Of a DNA stretch of 64,000 nucleotides, positions 47,438 to 58,882 are shown in pieces. The translations under genes were made by a program, and so were the position numbers. Numbering within the stretch: position 1 is the stretch's first letter; every line of letters starts with the position of its first letter. The stretch is from Crocodylus rhombifer (taxonomy: Eukaryota > Chordata > Crocodylia > Crocodylidae), in NCBI GenBank assembly GCA_038503035.1, contig JAVSML010024570.1:654007-718006 (forward strand). The letters run 5' to 3'. Under the pieces are notes generated by a model. The model saw nothing but the letters and a program-made list of their open reading frames with translations, made no database searches and had not been told where the DNA came from.

Positions 47438-48530
47438 ATAACAAGGTTCCACCCCAGGGGTGGCCTTGGAACCCTTGGATTCACTCTTCAGCCCTAGTAA
47501 ACCTTTACTGTCTTTCGACAATTTCCCCTTCAGCTTACCTGCTACACCTTGATGTAAATGTATACTTGTGAAAAGGGAGGCTGTCCCAGGGATTCTGGAG
47601 CCATGTCTCATACTAATTAGCATGGGTGTTGCTACTTAGTGTCTTAAGAGCTGATTATGTGGCCTCCCTGCTTTTAGCTACACCCAAACTTTGCAGATGT
47701 TACCCATCATTTGCTCATCATTGGGCATTAAGCCCCATTGTCCGATCTGGTCACTCACTCATCCACGGCCCTCCAGCCCCCATCTCAACTGCAGTTTATG
47801 CAGGCCTCTAAACCTGATACAGTTTTCATCACTGTTGGGGCCTCTGGCCTTGGTGCCTTTAACTGTCCTGACCCCTTCTGGGCTCAGGCCTCTGTACCTT
47901 GAACAATCTCAACTCCTCTTGGGCTTAGGCCTGCAGTCTCAGCCCCGCCTTGGCTCAGGCCTTTGTCTCTTCCCTGGTCCCTCCAACTCTTTCCCAGTCC
48001 CTCTAGGGCCCACACCTCAGTCCTCTCTCTGTCCTGGGCTTAGGCCTCTGTATCTGAAATGGACTCTGCCCATCCTTGGCCCTGTTTATTCTTGCCCCTC
48101 CTGGTCTACAGGTCCCTGACCCTGGTTTTTGCCCTTTCTGAGCTATAGGTCCCTGACCCTACCTGCTTGCATCACTCTATGACTGTAACCCTGATCCTTG
48201 GCCTTGGCTTCTATTCCTCAGGGCCTTGGCCCTGCTCCTTGGCCAGTTGAGACCTCGACATCCCCTACAGTCTCAATCCCTAAACCACTGGTCTTGCCTA
48301 CCCCAGTTCAGGTGTTAGTCAGGAACCTTGCTGCAGCTCTTTGGCTCAGGAGCTATTCCCTCCATGACTTCTAAGTCAGACTGCCTACCCAGCTCAGGCC
48401 CTGGGCTTATATCCTGCAATCCCAGCCCCTTTTGGATCATCTGGCTCCCTTTATTGCCCTCTGCCTCACCTGCAGCCTGCTTCTCGTACAGCGTGCCTTC
48501 ACCAAGCTCCCTGCTTCACCATCCCAATGA
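47438..48530. repeat. GC-rich repetitive block of unknown type
   Basis: An abrupt change to C/T-rich DNA holds repeated GGGCTCAGGCCTCTGTA and CTTAGGCCTGCAGTCTCA-like units between 47840 and 48060. In style it resembles the minisatellite cores of the LTRs at 15743 and 55818, but no matching ends were found. Confidence 0.4.
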
Positions 48531-49318
48531 GCAAATAATTAAAAAATAAACATCAGTGAGAATAATAAAAACATTATGTATAAAATATGCAATTTCCCAT
48601 TGCATATGGCTACTGACCAAAGTGAATGTTAACATTGAGTCATTTGTACTTCTGATTTAATGAGGTGCAAGATTTGGTCAAAAATAATTAGCAACCAGAT
48701 TACATCCCACACAATATGTCTGTCCTGGAGAAGAATGGACTATAAACTTGACCCTTTTTCTCTGCAACCCATTGACTTCCTGGAGTCACTTTAGGGCACC
48801 TTCCCTAATCTGTGTGCATAACCCCTGCCCCCAACATATCAGTCAGAGCCAGGGTACACATCCTCTCAAAGGTCACGTTTAATGCCAGGTCTCAGGGATA
48901 GCTAGCCGTACCCCGAGCCTGGAGGAGCAGGAAACCACAAGGCTGATAATGACTTGGAGAATCATAAATTTGCTCATGTAGCAGTGCAAATGCAGAGGCC
49001 TGTATCAAAGCATGTGTTGCTCTGTAGGTGTGTGAAAAAATAGTTTCAATACTTGATATTTTGAGAGCAATCCCTTGAAAACCAATCAGTTTCATCCTTC
49101 AACAGCATATGGTTTTGAATTGCTGCCATGACATCTAGTAGCCATTCGCTCACAAAAGTAATTTGTTGCAAGTCTTCAGAGTTCTGATTAAATTGCTAAT
49201 GGTGAATTGTTGCCAACAAAAATAAATTCTAAATCAGAATAAATCCTTAGATGTTCCATAATTTGAGAAGAAAATACTCATTTTGCTTTAAACAATGAGT
49301 AACAATTTTTTTTTGTAG
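48531..49318. other. SPEF2 intron and splice acceptor
   Basis: Unassigned AT-rich DNA ending in the acceptor TTTTTTTTGTAG at 49318. Confidence 0.6.
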
Positions 49319-49411
49319 GTTGGCTTATGGTTTAAAGGCAGTGAAGATCTAAAAATTCCAGAAAGTCCTACAGAACCTTTGCCTTTTAACAGGCTGGAGC
49401 ATCTTATAACG
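49319..49411 (+). CDS. SPEF2: SPEF2 exon
   Basis: Thirty-one codons in phase 0 on both sides: VGLWFKGSEDLKIPESP, then TEPLPFNRLEHLIT. The flanks are an oligo-T TAG acceptor and donor ACG|GTAACT. The wording 'PLPFNR-EHL' is a hallmark I associate with SPEF2. The exon completes the EF-hand-like segment begun in the previous one and leads straight into FFFTLFADD. Confidence 0.9.
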
Positions 49412-50074
49412 GTAACTGTTGAAATCTGTTAAGAATTTTGGAATATCACTTGTCATTCTGAATCAAACTTCCTGCTTCTAATTTTTGATGGTGTCTTCTG
49501 TTGCAATGCACAGCCACTTTTGGTCCTGAATTCAAACTTTCATACATTGCAAGTTAAAGCCGAAACTGAAAAAAATGGATCCCTTACTTAGATTTCAAAT
49601 TAATATTTGGGTACCCAAATCTAAGGGAAATAAGTGAGAGCTATTCGTTGCTCAATGCTTTTCAAACTATAAGCATAGTTTTTGGTTGCAAATGTGAAGT
49701 TTAAGTAAATCACTTAAGAATAATAATAACTATTGTGATAAAACTTAAGAAAACACCCAGGAATAGGAAAATGTAGCTTGACCAATTAAATTTGAATACA
49801 TTGGGTATAGGTATACACATGAAGCATTTCTACTACAAGAGATTTAACTTGTTAACATGTTACCTTTTAAGTCATTCTATGAAATACTCATTTGAGAAAA
49901 CAAAATATTATAATGTAGATTTCTTTAAATTTTCTGCAGAATCTCAACACATTTTCTTTCTTAAAGAGAAACTGTTTGCAACAAAAACTATTTCACTACC
50001 TCTATAATCATGTAGGGTGTAGACTGAGTGAACAGGGAACTGCTGTTCACCAAGTCCCAGAATGATGGAATTAC
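49412..50074. other. SPEF2 intron, unassigned
   Basis: AT-rich; the open frame at 49792 is unsupported. Confidence 0.5.
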
Positions 50075-50209
50075 GGTGCACCCACTAAAATTAGTAGGAG
50101 ACAGATTTAAAACTAACAAGAGAAACTACTTTTTTACGTAATGCATAGTTAAGTTGTGAAATTTGCTGCCACCAGAAGTGGTGTAAACAGATAGCATAGC
50201 CAGGTTCAA

Positions 50210-50664
50210 AAAGGGATGGGCAATTGGGCCCATGGGCCACAAAGAAAGTTTTGGTGAACTGCTGTGGGCCAGGTCAGCAACCCCACTCCCTTCAGTGCAA
50301 CAGCTCACCAAAACTCCCTAAGTGTCTTTGCTGCACACTTGCTTGGGTGGCTGGGATGGGGACGTGAGTGTGCAGGGNNNNNNNNNNCTGCCCTATGACT
50401 GCGCCCATGATCCTGGCCCCGCCTACCTGTCCTGCACCCAAACACCACCCAATGAAGCAAGTCCAACTGCTGCACTGCCCCAGCCCCACTGGGCCAGGAG
50501 TGGTAGAAGCAGCCCCACTTGGCCAGGGGTAGTGGAAGCAGCCACACACTCCATGGCTTGGGCTGCCCTCTGCACCTGGGCTGGACGAAACCAAGGCACC
50601 TGCCTGGGCCAGACAACATCCCTTGGCAGGCTAGATCTCGCAGGCCGTATTTTGCCCACACATG
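50210..50664. mobile_element. hAT-type TIR element (relative of 28343), contains an assembly gap
   Basis: Read in reverse, it begins near TGTGTGGGCAAAATACGGCC and ends AATTGCCCATCCC, as in the 28343 element. A GC-rich part holds ten unknown bases at 50378-50387. No clear target duplication remains. Confidence 0.7.
50378..50387. other. Run of ten N (assembly gap)
   Basis: Ten undetermined bases within a GC-rich part of a TIR element; the true length may differ. Confidence 1.
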
Positions 50665-50911
50665 AACTAAACAGATTAATGGATGATAGATTTATTAATA
50701 GCTGTGGAAGTTGTTTTCTCTGGCATCTCTGAACTAATGCTGGCATATGCCAGGAGGGTATTAGATAATGATAAATCACTCTAGAAATATCTGGTTCAAT
50801 GCTCTCCCTCTAGCATCCACTTCTGCCACTGTCAGAGACAGGATGGTAGGCTAAATGGACCATTGGTCAGACCCAGTCTGGCACTTGTTATGTTTTTATC
50901 TTTATCTAGCA

Positions 50912-51119
50912 CAGTGGTTTTCAATTTTGTTTCATTTGTGGACACCTAAAAATTTTGAACGGATTTGCAGACCCCTTTCAAAATTTCAAATGGAGGTGTG
51001 GACCCCTTTAATTGTAAATATGAGTATTCACAGACTTTAGCTTGATCATAGTCATCTTTCACAGACCTCCTTGACATAGTCTGTGGGTGCTTAGCGGTCC
51101 ACAGGCTGAAAACCACTGA
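50912..51119. mobile_element. Short Charlie-like TIR element
   Basis: Ends CAGTGGTTTTCAA and its inverse TGAAAACCACTG are typical of hAT-Charlie miniature elements. The body is mostly A/T, with GGTCCACAGG near the right end. No clear 8-bp duplication. Confidence 0.75.
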
Positions 51120-51217
51120 CTTCTTATAGCTGTACTTCTCACAGATCAGTAAAATTTTACTTAAAATTTGTCAAGCATCTATTGCAAGAATTAATTTAAA
51201 TGTTTTTCCTTTAATAG

Positions 51218-51388
51218 TTTTTCTTCACTTTATTTGCTGATGACAGAATGGATCCACCTCAACTTGAGTATATTAAGATGCTGCTTTATTTTGCCTCCCA
51301 CCCTGATGCTGTTGAAGGAGTCTACAGAGCACTTAGTATTGCTACTGGCACATATATCCATAGAAACAAAGAGATTTCTTCTTGCATG
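51218..51388 (+). CDS. SPEF2: SPEF2 exon
   Basis: Acceptor TTTTTCCTTTAATAG ends at 51217 and donor ATG|GTAAAA begins at 51389. Fifty-seven codons in phase 0: FFFTLFADDRMDPPQLEYIK, then MLLYFASHPDAVEGVYRALS, then IATGTYIHRNKEISSCM. The block LLYFA-HPD-VEGVYRALS is, to my knowledge, strongly conserved in SPEF2. It is compact, helical and without a catalytic motif, consistent with a structural role in the axoneme. Confidence 0.9.
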
Positions 51389-51871
51389 GTAAAACGTGAT
51401 CATGCTATAAATAATTATATTGGGTAATAATGGTACTAGATAATCATAACTTAAATTCTAAAGATGTGGGTTCAGTTCCTTTCTCATTTCTCATGTTGCT
51501 ATGACCCTTCCTCACAAATATAAAGAGGAGTCTGAGAATTTGCCTCTTCAGCAATAACAAAAATATATGGCATTCCTGGTATCTAGTGTGCAGTAAGGGT
51601 GAATTGAGTACATCCTTTGGCCTTACCACAGACTATTAAACCCAGCTCTCTACTGAGTCCCAGTAAAATACATCTTTTCTATTACTATTTTTATTGTAAG
51701 CTAAAAAAAAAGGAAAAATTGTGTTGCCATAGGTACTAACTTTCCTTTACAGTATGTATTTTTAGGATCTCTAAGGTTTAGTTTTGTTATTTTCAAAAAT
51801 CCCAGTGAACATTTTAAGTCAGAAGATTTCATAACTCATTGCTTTATGTGCAGTGTTTCCAGTCTTTACTG
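51389..51871. other. SPEF2 intron, unassigned
   Basis: AT-rich DNA with no feature before the composite hAT element. Confidence 0.5.
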
Positions 51872-52517
51872 ATCTAAAGCAGGGTGTCAAACATCCAGCC
51901 TGCGTTTTTCTCAAAAGACCAGGGAGTTAAAGTTATAGAACGATAACACTTGTTTATCCAGAGAGCCATCTTAGCCTACTGATCTGTTGTTCCCTCCGTT
52001 TCCCTCCTGCAATCCCCAGGCCAATGTAACAACTTATATGTATCACACATCTTCCCCCTTTACTGTAACATCTCCCCTTATAATACTAACATTGGAAGTT
52101 TAGTTCAACCCAGTGTTAAAGCACATTTTAACAGGTCTCTATTAGTCTTTGTGTTGGCTTTTTAGCTCTAAATGATCTCAATTTCTCTGCTTTCTCAATC
52201 CTTATTGGTTCAGTTCTTGTTTGGTTTCCTTGTTCAAATGTCTTTACTTCTGTGCCATTTTCAGTCTCCTTTGTTGTTTCTTGTTGCTTTGTTGTTATTC
52301 TGTTTCCTCTGGTAAATCTCATGATGCTGCTTTTATTCTCCCGTTTGTGAGCTGCAAGTGTCATCTGTTCCTTAACACCTGCCCTTCCAATGTGACTACC
52401 TTATAGGTTCTGGAAACCACTTGATGCAACACTAATGCTTTTTATTTCCATGTTAGTCCGTCTGAAATAAGCACCATATTTTTGTTGTGCGGTTGTGGTA
52501 ATTCCCTGGGACCCCTG

Positions 52518-52796
52518 TCATGGTACCGTTTTTGTTTGAGTTTGTCGATTTTTTAAAAATGTTTTCATGTTTTGCTTTTCATTCTGATGAGCTTTATTCA
52601 CAAGATTTGCCAGCCTGGTTTTGAGTTTCCTGTTAAACAGCATTTCTGCTGGGGACAATCCATGCTTCATGAGTGTTGCCCTGTAGTTTAAGAGTGACAG
52701 GTAAACATCAGTGTGTGAATCAGTAGCTTTTTTCAACAATTTCTTCACTCCATTTTTTACCAGGTGATTGGATTGTGAGTATTTAGGACTTGACAT
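52518..52796 (-). pseudogene. gypsy integrase C-terminal fragment
   Basis: Ninety-two open codons with LLNYRATLMKHGLSPAEMLF, the region after the integrase core in Ty3/gypsy elements that contains the conserved '(Y/N)R-T--GxSPAELLF'-like pattern. The catalytic core upstream is broken. Confidence 0.8.
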
Positions 52797-53324
52797 GTTG
52801 TGATGGAGTTATGACGTAAGTTGACGTGTGTTATGACATGGTTTGCTGTTGTGCTTTCACGCAATGCAATTTCAGGATAGTGAGAATAATAGTCCAGCAC
52901 TAAAACATATTTTTTCCTGCATGTATGAATAAGTCAATGCTCACTTGATACCACAGAGCTATGGGCTCCTCTATGACTATCATGGGCTTTTTTTCACTGA
53001 TCTGTACTTAAGGCACATTGTACAAGACTTTACAGCATCTTCCATGTCATTATTTATGTTGGGCCAATATAGAGCACCCCTTGCTCTCCTTTTGCATTTT
53101 TCAATGCCGAGATGCCTCTTATATATTCTGTTTAACTTGTCTTTCTTTAGCTCTGCTGGAACAACAGGTCATGAGCTTTTGAACAAAATGCCCTCCAGTA
53201 CTGACAGCTCTTTCTTGAACTGATAGTAGAGGCTAGGTATATTTTTTCCAAGCCAACCAGCACAAATAGTTGTTGTCACTTTTTGCAGTGTGGTGTCCTA
53301 AGCAGTAGCTTCTACAATTAGTGT

Positions 53325-53633
53325 CTACATTTTATCTGTGACAGGAATCACTCTTTTAATTAAATTAGCGTGCACTATGTCTGAGTCTGGAATTCTGTCA
53401 TTTTCTGTTGTGTCATATGCTCTGAACAACATATCTGCAATAAGTAGATGTTTTTCTGGCATGTACTGTATGTCTAGATCATCCATCTGCAGTTGAAAGA
53501 AAAGTCTCCGTAATCTGGGTGGCATGTCTGATGACCCTTTCTTTTCTATACTTACCAAAGGTTTATGATCAGTCTCAACTGTCACAGGCTTCCCATAGAT
53601 GAATATATGAAATTTCTTACAGCCATATACCAA
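53325..53633 (-). pseudogene. gypsy RNase H fragment
   Basis: One hundred and two codons with GKPVTVETDHKPLVSIEKK and RLRRLFFQLQMDDLDIQYMP, the typical Ty3/gypsy RNase H (TDHKPL) and connection blocks. It follows the RT in the expected order. Confidence 0.85.
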
Positions 53634-53939
53634 AGCTAAACTTTGTTTCTCAGTTTGTGCATATAGAAACTCTAACTTGGAGAATGCCCTAGGTGCGTAT
53701 GCTGTTTATTTCCAGCTATCGACATGTTTTTGAAGCAAAGCTGCTCCGATGCCTTCTTTAGAGGCACCTGTTGACAATTTAATGGGTCTTTTAGGGTCAT
53801 AGTATTTTAGTACAAGAACTTTCATTATTTTTTCCTTCAAGTTGTTAAATCCAGCTTCATCTTCTTGTTCCCATATCCGCTGAGCATTCTTATATAGGCA
53901 TGATCTAAAATGGTTGGTCTGCTCTGCTAAGTTAGGTAG

Positions 53940-54540
53940 CTATTTCCCTATAAAATTGATCATTCCCAATAATCTTTGCACTCCTTCCTTACCCATAGTG
54001 GGTGGCATGTTTGTAATGGCTTTAACCCTTGCAGGATTGATTTGCACCCTTTTCTCAGAAAGTTTTTCTCCCAGACGCATTATTTCTTTGAGCCTGGATT
54101 TACATTTTTGTTTGCTCAGTTTCATACCTGCTCTGTGAGCTATTTCTAGTACCTTTCTTAGCTTCAAGTCATGTTCTTCCGTAATATTTCCTCAAACTAA
54201 TACATCAGTATAAACCATAGTTCCATCAAGACCTTCAAAATGCATTGCATCTTTCTGTGAAATACTTCAGATGCAGAACACAGTCCAAAAGGAAGCCTAC
54301 TAAAGCAATACCCTCTGAAGGGCATATTGAAATGCTATTCTTTTCTAGGGGAACTTGCTAAAACCCAGAAGAGGCATCCAATGTGGAGAAATATTTAGCT
54401 TCTACCAAGTTGCCAAAAATCTGTTCTTTAAAGGAAATAGAAAAATGCTCCTTTTTGATGTATCTGTACATTTGCTTAGGATCCAGACACAATCTCAAGG
54501 ATCCATCTTTTTTTTTGTTATGATCAGTGAATGAACCCAA
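53940..54540 (-). pseudogene. gypsy reverse-transcriptase fragments
   Basis: 54540-54358 holds DGSLRLCLDPKQMYRYIKKE and FSTLDASSGF (first catalytic Asp block). 54167-53940 holds the thumb-like RMGEKLSEK-type and MPPTMGKEGVQRLLGMINFI blocks. The intervening catalytic YxDD site near 54195-54225 reads Y-T-D-V, lacking one Asp, and is followed by a stop. The enzyme is dead. Confidence 0.85.
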
Positions 54541-55095
54541 GCAGTTGGTTGCTCTACTTTTTCTATTATGTCCATGTTAACTAAATTAATTCCTTTTTCA
54601 GTTTCTCCGTTAGTACAATGGTAACAGTTATTGGAGCATGTATGGTGGAAGTATTTGGTTCTCTTAATTCTATTTTGTCCTTACTTTACAGTTTCCCTAT
54701 GCCTTGAAATAGATCATAAAACTCTTCTTCTATGTTCTTGCTTTCTAGTTCCTCAATGGCATCTATACTGTTAATAAAACCTAGAGTTTTACATGTTTGC
54801 AACCTAATAATTAGCACTAGTTTTTCTGGGACTCTGTTACAAACCGAACTTTTACTATATTACCCTCATGTCTAACATGCAGCGCAGAAACACCTTGGTT
54901 ACGATCATTATATGCTCTAAGTTCCCATTATATGCTCTAAGTTTCACTTTCATATTCTCATAGTACACAGGTTTAGTTTTCATTTTTGAATAATGTATTC
55001 TGGTATTACATAAACCTGTGCCCCTGTATCTAATTTAAAAGTTACCATTAGTCCATTGGTATCCAGGGTGATTGTCCAGTCCTCAGAAGAATGAA

Positions 55096-55311
55096 CTATT
55101 CTTGCATTATGCCAATGAGGAATTCTTCCTTATCTTCGTTGAATAGAGCATGAACCTGCTGTTTCTTGTATGTTGCATCCTGCTCCTTTTTACAAACTCT
55201 TGCAAAGTGATTGAATCTTTTGCATTTGTTGCAGTGCTTACCAGTTGCAAGGCATTGCATGGGTTTGTGGGAACCCCCACAGCATCTGCAAGGAACCAGA
55301 GGGAACACCAT
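55096..55311 (-). pseudogene. gypsy gag zinc-knuckle fragment
   Basis: Seventy-one codons with two knuckles: CRCCGGSHKPMQC (C-x2-C-x3-H-x4-C) and CNKCKRFNHFARVC (C-x2-C-x4-H-x4-C), the nucleocapsid end of Ty3/gypsy gag. The frame runs into one arm of the 39-base palindrome. Confidence 0.85.
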
Positions 55312-55376
55312 ATCAGTAGGCTAAGAAGGCTCAGTAGGCCTTCTTAGCCTACTGATATGGTGTTCCCTCTGGTTCC
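55292..55376. repeat. Perfect 39-base inverted repeat with 7-base loop
   Basis: 55292-55330 is the exact reverse complement of 55338-55376, with TCAGTAG between. The right arm belongs to LTR-like sequence shared with 51967; the left arm joins the gag-side fragment. Confidence 0.95.
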
Positions 55377-55817
55377 ATCCTGCAATCCTCAGGCCAATGT
55401 AACAACTTATACTTAAAGATATCCACATACTACCCACAGGCTGAATCTAGCTTGTAGGACCATATGATCCAACCCAGTGCTGGTCTTGGGTCTCGAGGGC
55501 ACCCACACATGGCGCATGCCAGACTGGCCCCGCACACAAGATTTAGGACTCATATGCTGCACATGGTACCTGTGTGGGGTCAATCCAGGACCTCCCCTTC
55601 ATGTGCTGGATCCAGCACACATGGCACCTGCTCTGGCCAGTCCAAGACACAAGCCACGCATGGTACCCACTCTAATCAGTCTGCGGTGGGTGCTGCATGC
55701 AGCATGGGTCCTGAAGGAGGCACTGTTTATGGCACTAGTGCCATAGCTATGAAATTTGGCACCTGGAGCAAAGCCTGCAGAGGCAGCCTGCCCTTGCCCT
55801 ACACACAGATCTGGGGG

Positions 55818-56787
55818 TGTAGCAGGGCACTGAGGTGCCTGCTACTTGTGGAGCGATCAGTAAGGAATCCAGCTGCAGGTTGCCAGGGTAACCAGTGAGA
55901 GTCAGCTGACCAGAAGGGGCAGGGCCTGGCTCCCATATAACCCCAGGCCGAGGCCAGGCAGGGAGTTCCCTGCCGGCAGTCAAGCGAGAAGGAGCTCTGC
56001 CAGAGCAAACAGCGAGGAGAAGCCTGACTGCATGAGCAGCTCCTGATTGCTGTTATGAGGTGGAGAATTCCCTGGTAGGGATTGAATGTTGTTTAGCCGG
56101 ACAGCATAGATTTTATGTTATAGCCCAGGGGCTTGTGTTTTTGGGTTTGCTGTTTAGACTGGAGGACTGGGTGAGTCTATTAGGGGTTGAAGGAGGCCTC
56201 ATAGGGGCTCCACGTTAGTGTGGGGACCCCGGCGCCAGAGAAGGCGCAGTATTTGGGCTGCACTGACCCCTGCGCCAGAGAGGGCGCAGCATTTGGGGTG
56301 CACTGACCCCAGTGCCAGAGAGGGCGCAGCGTTTTGAGTGCACTGACCCCAGCACCAGAGAGGGCGCAGCATTTTTTGGTACACAGACCCTGGCGCCAAG
56401 GAAGAGGCCAGGCACGGCTACGGCCCCCTGAGCCCCAAGGCTGAGAGAAGCCCCAGAGCAGAGGGAGTGATGATTGACGAGCCCCAGAGGAGGCATAGTT
56501 GTGAGACAAGGCTACAGAAAGCCTGAGCGCCGGGGGCGCAGAGAGCAAGACTGACCGAACAATGTCCGGTACATCAGCAAGGCGTGGGCTATGGTATAAG
56601 GGGAGGAAAGGAGCTGCAGATAGCACCCCCTGGTATCGGGGCAGAAAATGGGCAGCCTCCTGCTTCACTAACGTCCTCTAATTAAGCAAGTAACAACAAG
56701 ACGTGGCAAGCGAGAAGGCGGGCAGTTGCCCATAACAGGTGGGTGGGGCCACTAGTGGACAGACCCCAAAGAGATACACCTGTCACA
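55818..56787 (+). mobile_element. Solo LTR, 970 bp, with internal minisatellite
   Basis: It starts TGTAGCAGGGCAC and ends ACCTGTCACA (TG...CA), flanked by GGGGG on both sides (55813-55817 and 56788-56792). A CATATAACC TATA-like box lies at 55934. Units of about 57 bases with CCAGAGAGGGCGCAGC recur at 56230-56400. The 3' part matches the LTR-like insertion at 15743-17410. No internal retroviral genes are present. Confidence 0.7.
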
Positions 56788-57336
56788 GGGGGGCACACAC
56801 CCCCCTTCCATGCTTGGCCAGGATTCATAGATTTTATAGACATGATTTCATAGGAGTGCATGCAGCAGCAGGAGTTGCCTTTCCCTCGTTCCCACGGCCC
56901 TCCCAGATGAGCTGGTCATGGCTCTGTCCTGCACCCTGCCTTGGCTGGGCAGCGCCTGTTGAGGCCCCTTCACTTAGGCACCCAGGGTAGTCACCACACT
57001 CACTCCCCCTTGCTATGGCACCGTGCAGCACAATCTCAGACCAGCCAGAATGGGGACTGGATCTGGCCTGCAGGTGATAGGGGTCTCCATGTGACACCTA
57101 CTCCAGCCAGTTCAGTACCCATGCACATGGCGCCCACTCCAGAGCAGCTGGAGCAGGTGCCACATGCAAGTCATATGCTGAACCAGCTAGGGCAGACACT
57201 GCATGAAGTGCAGTCCCAGATCTACCAGAGTGGGTGCTGGATCCAACCTGGTGCTATTCATTCAGCCAGTAAACACATCCTGCCCAACTCATTTGGCTCA
57301 TGGAGCCAAGATATTTTTTACACTCCTGATCTAAAG

Positions 57337-58696
57337 CTTTCGGTAATATACTGATAATCGTCTGTTCTTGTTATAAAAATATAAAAGTCATGACTGACCT
57401 TTTAAAGCATGCAACCCACGGTGTATTTCTTGTGCATATGTTTGTAATGCACTCACTGCACATGATGAAATGTCTGACCACAGTTGCACAACCACAGTAA
57501 CTACTACATTCTTAACCTACTTATGGTACAATTCTGTTCTGAAAAATGAGTTAAAAATGGTTTGGTTTTATACCACCTGTCCACTAGTGGTAGTAGTGCC
57601 ACATAGTAGCATCTCCTCACTTGGTAATAAACATTAGGTTTTTTTATTACTGATTATTAAGTTATTATTACATATCTAGCATAACACTCAAAAGGAAAGC
57701 AAAGATGCAGTGAAAGTAGAATTTTCTTGACTGAATTTTACATTTGGAGAATGAACTTGACGTTAAGACCTTAAGCTGATTTTAAAGAATGTACCAGTAA
57801 GGAGAAAACACAAAAATGGGAGGGGGGGGGGATGTTTTACACTAATTAGTGTTCCTTTCTGCCCTTGATTTGTGCCCTCTGGTTAGCCAGAGGTAAAGTG
57901 CCTTAAGCTGTCTAATTTCCTGGTGACCAAGCTATCAATATTAGTGAGTCTTTTTCATCTTTGTGTTCATAAATCTCCACTACTGGTTTTTCCCTATCTA
58001 TGTTCTCCCATCTCCTTGTATCTGCTACTAACTTACAGATGTTCTACCAGTTCTTTATACTAAACCTATCAAAAACTGAACTTCAAATCTAAACTCTTTT
58101 CTCCCTCCATGTTTCCCTGCAGAAGTAACACCACCAATTAGCCTAGAGGAGCCCCCAGGAGTGGCTCCATAATCAGGAATAGGATAATACCTTGCTACAT
58201 TTACATACATTTACATTTCCAGTGCCTTAAGAGAGGATTTATTCTTTCTCCTAATTCTGTATTTGCATTTGGTGTAGCAATCTACAATATAAATTACTGA
58301 GTTTAGTCTTTATGTAATACAATATTCATTTCAGAGTAAATGGCAATTTATATCTTTTTGTTTAGTTGAGGAAGTTATGGCTGTATTTTGAAAGCATTAG
58401 CATTTTCCAGCATTCTGGAAGGTATTCTTTCTACAACAGAAATTTGGACTTGTTCTTAGGAAGGGATGAGCATTCATTAAAAGAAGTCAGGCAGGGGTAC
58501 CTCAGCACACTCAGTATCAGGTCATTAGGCTATACTCCAGTGACTAATTTTGAGTATATAGGTGATTTCCATTTCATGAGATTCAAAGTTTGCAATTCCA
58601 TCCACTTTGTTTCTTAATAAAGGTCAAGCTGAAACATATGATTGTCTGACAGACCACTTTCCACTGAAGCATCATAGATTATGGTTTCTTTCACAG
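57337..58696. other. SPEF2 intron, unassigned, with acceptor
   Basis: AT-rich with a short G run at 57822-57833. It ends in GGTTTCTTTCACAG, a strong acceptor. An open frame in phase with the next exon extends back to 58607, so an alternative acceptor near 58613 (AATAAAG) cannot be excluded. Confidence 0.55.
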
Positions 58697-58882
58697 TCTG
58701 TTTCCAATATTGATAAACAGATGAATGGAGGACCTTCAGGAGAAGAAGGGGAACTACCAAATTACACAGATGAGGGAAGAATTTCTATGGCAACCCTGCT
58801 TAGAGTGTTCCAACATGAAGGAAGTAAAGATGAGGACAATAATAGATTTAGTGATCTGCAAAAAGAAAGGAGTTACAATAAG
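58697..58882 (+). CDS. SPEF2: SPEF2 exon (variable acidic linker)
   Basis: Sixty-two codons, phase 0 on both sides, from acceptor TTTCTTTCACAG to donor AAG|GTGGGT. The front (SVSNIDKQMNGGPSGEEGEL) is low in conservation and acidic; the back (RISMATLLRVFQHEGSKDED, then NNRFSDLQ) matches the MxTLLxVF...NRF pattern I associate with SPEF2. The acceptor at 58697 was chosen over one near 58613 because of its better pyrimidine tract and because phase 0 fits the preceding exon. Confidence 0.8.

Larger units (their letters stand above)
50075..50885 (+). mobile_element. CR1/L3-like LINE 3' end, split by a hAT element
   Basis: ACTAAAATTAGTAGGAGACAG at 50084 and the final TAAATGGACCATTGGTC region match the 3' end of the copy at 7826-8215. 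The reading breaks at about 50210 and resumes at 50665. Confidence 0.85.
51965..55415 (-). mobile_element. Ty3/gypsy retrotransposon relic
   Basis: In minus orientation the fragments run zinc knuckles, RT, RNase H, integrase, the Ty3/gypsy order. About 75 bases near each end are direct repeats (51967-52041 and 55341-55414: CTTAGCCTACTGAT, then CAGGCCAATGTAACAACTTATA), taken as LTR remnants. A purine run in minus sense (complement of 52051-52062) next to the left LTR fits a polypurine tract. Stops and frameshifts separate all domains. Confidence 0.85.
51880..57328. mobile_element. Composite 5.4-kb hAT element carrying a Ty3/gypsy relic and a solo LTR
   Basis: Termini CAGGGTGTCAAAC and the inverse of CAGGAGTGTAAAA are flanked by an exact 8-bp duplication ATCTAAAG (51872-51879 and 57329-57336). 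Within it lie a minus-strand gypsy relic (about 51965-55415) and an LTR (55818-56787). The remaining element sequence is 55416-55817 and 56793-57328, GC-rich with no transposase. Confidence 0.8.

Noticed and set aside
47691..48119. 142-codon frame rich in Pro and Leu
   Set aside because: C/T-rich repetitive block with period-like words; no domain or splice support.
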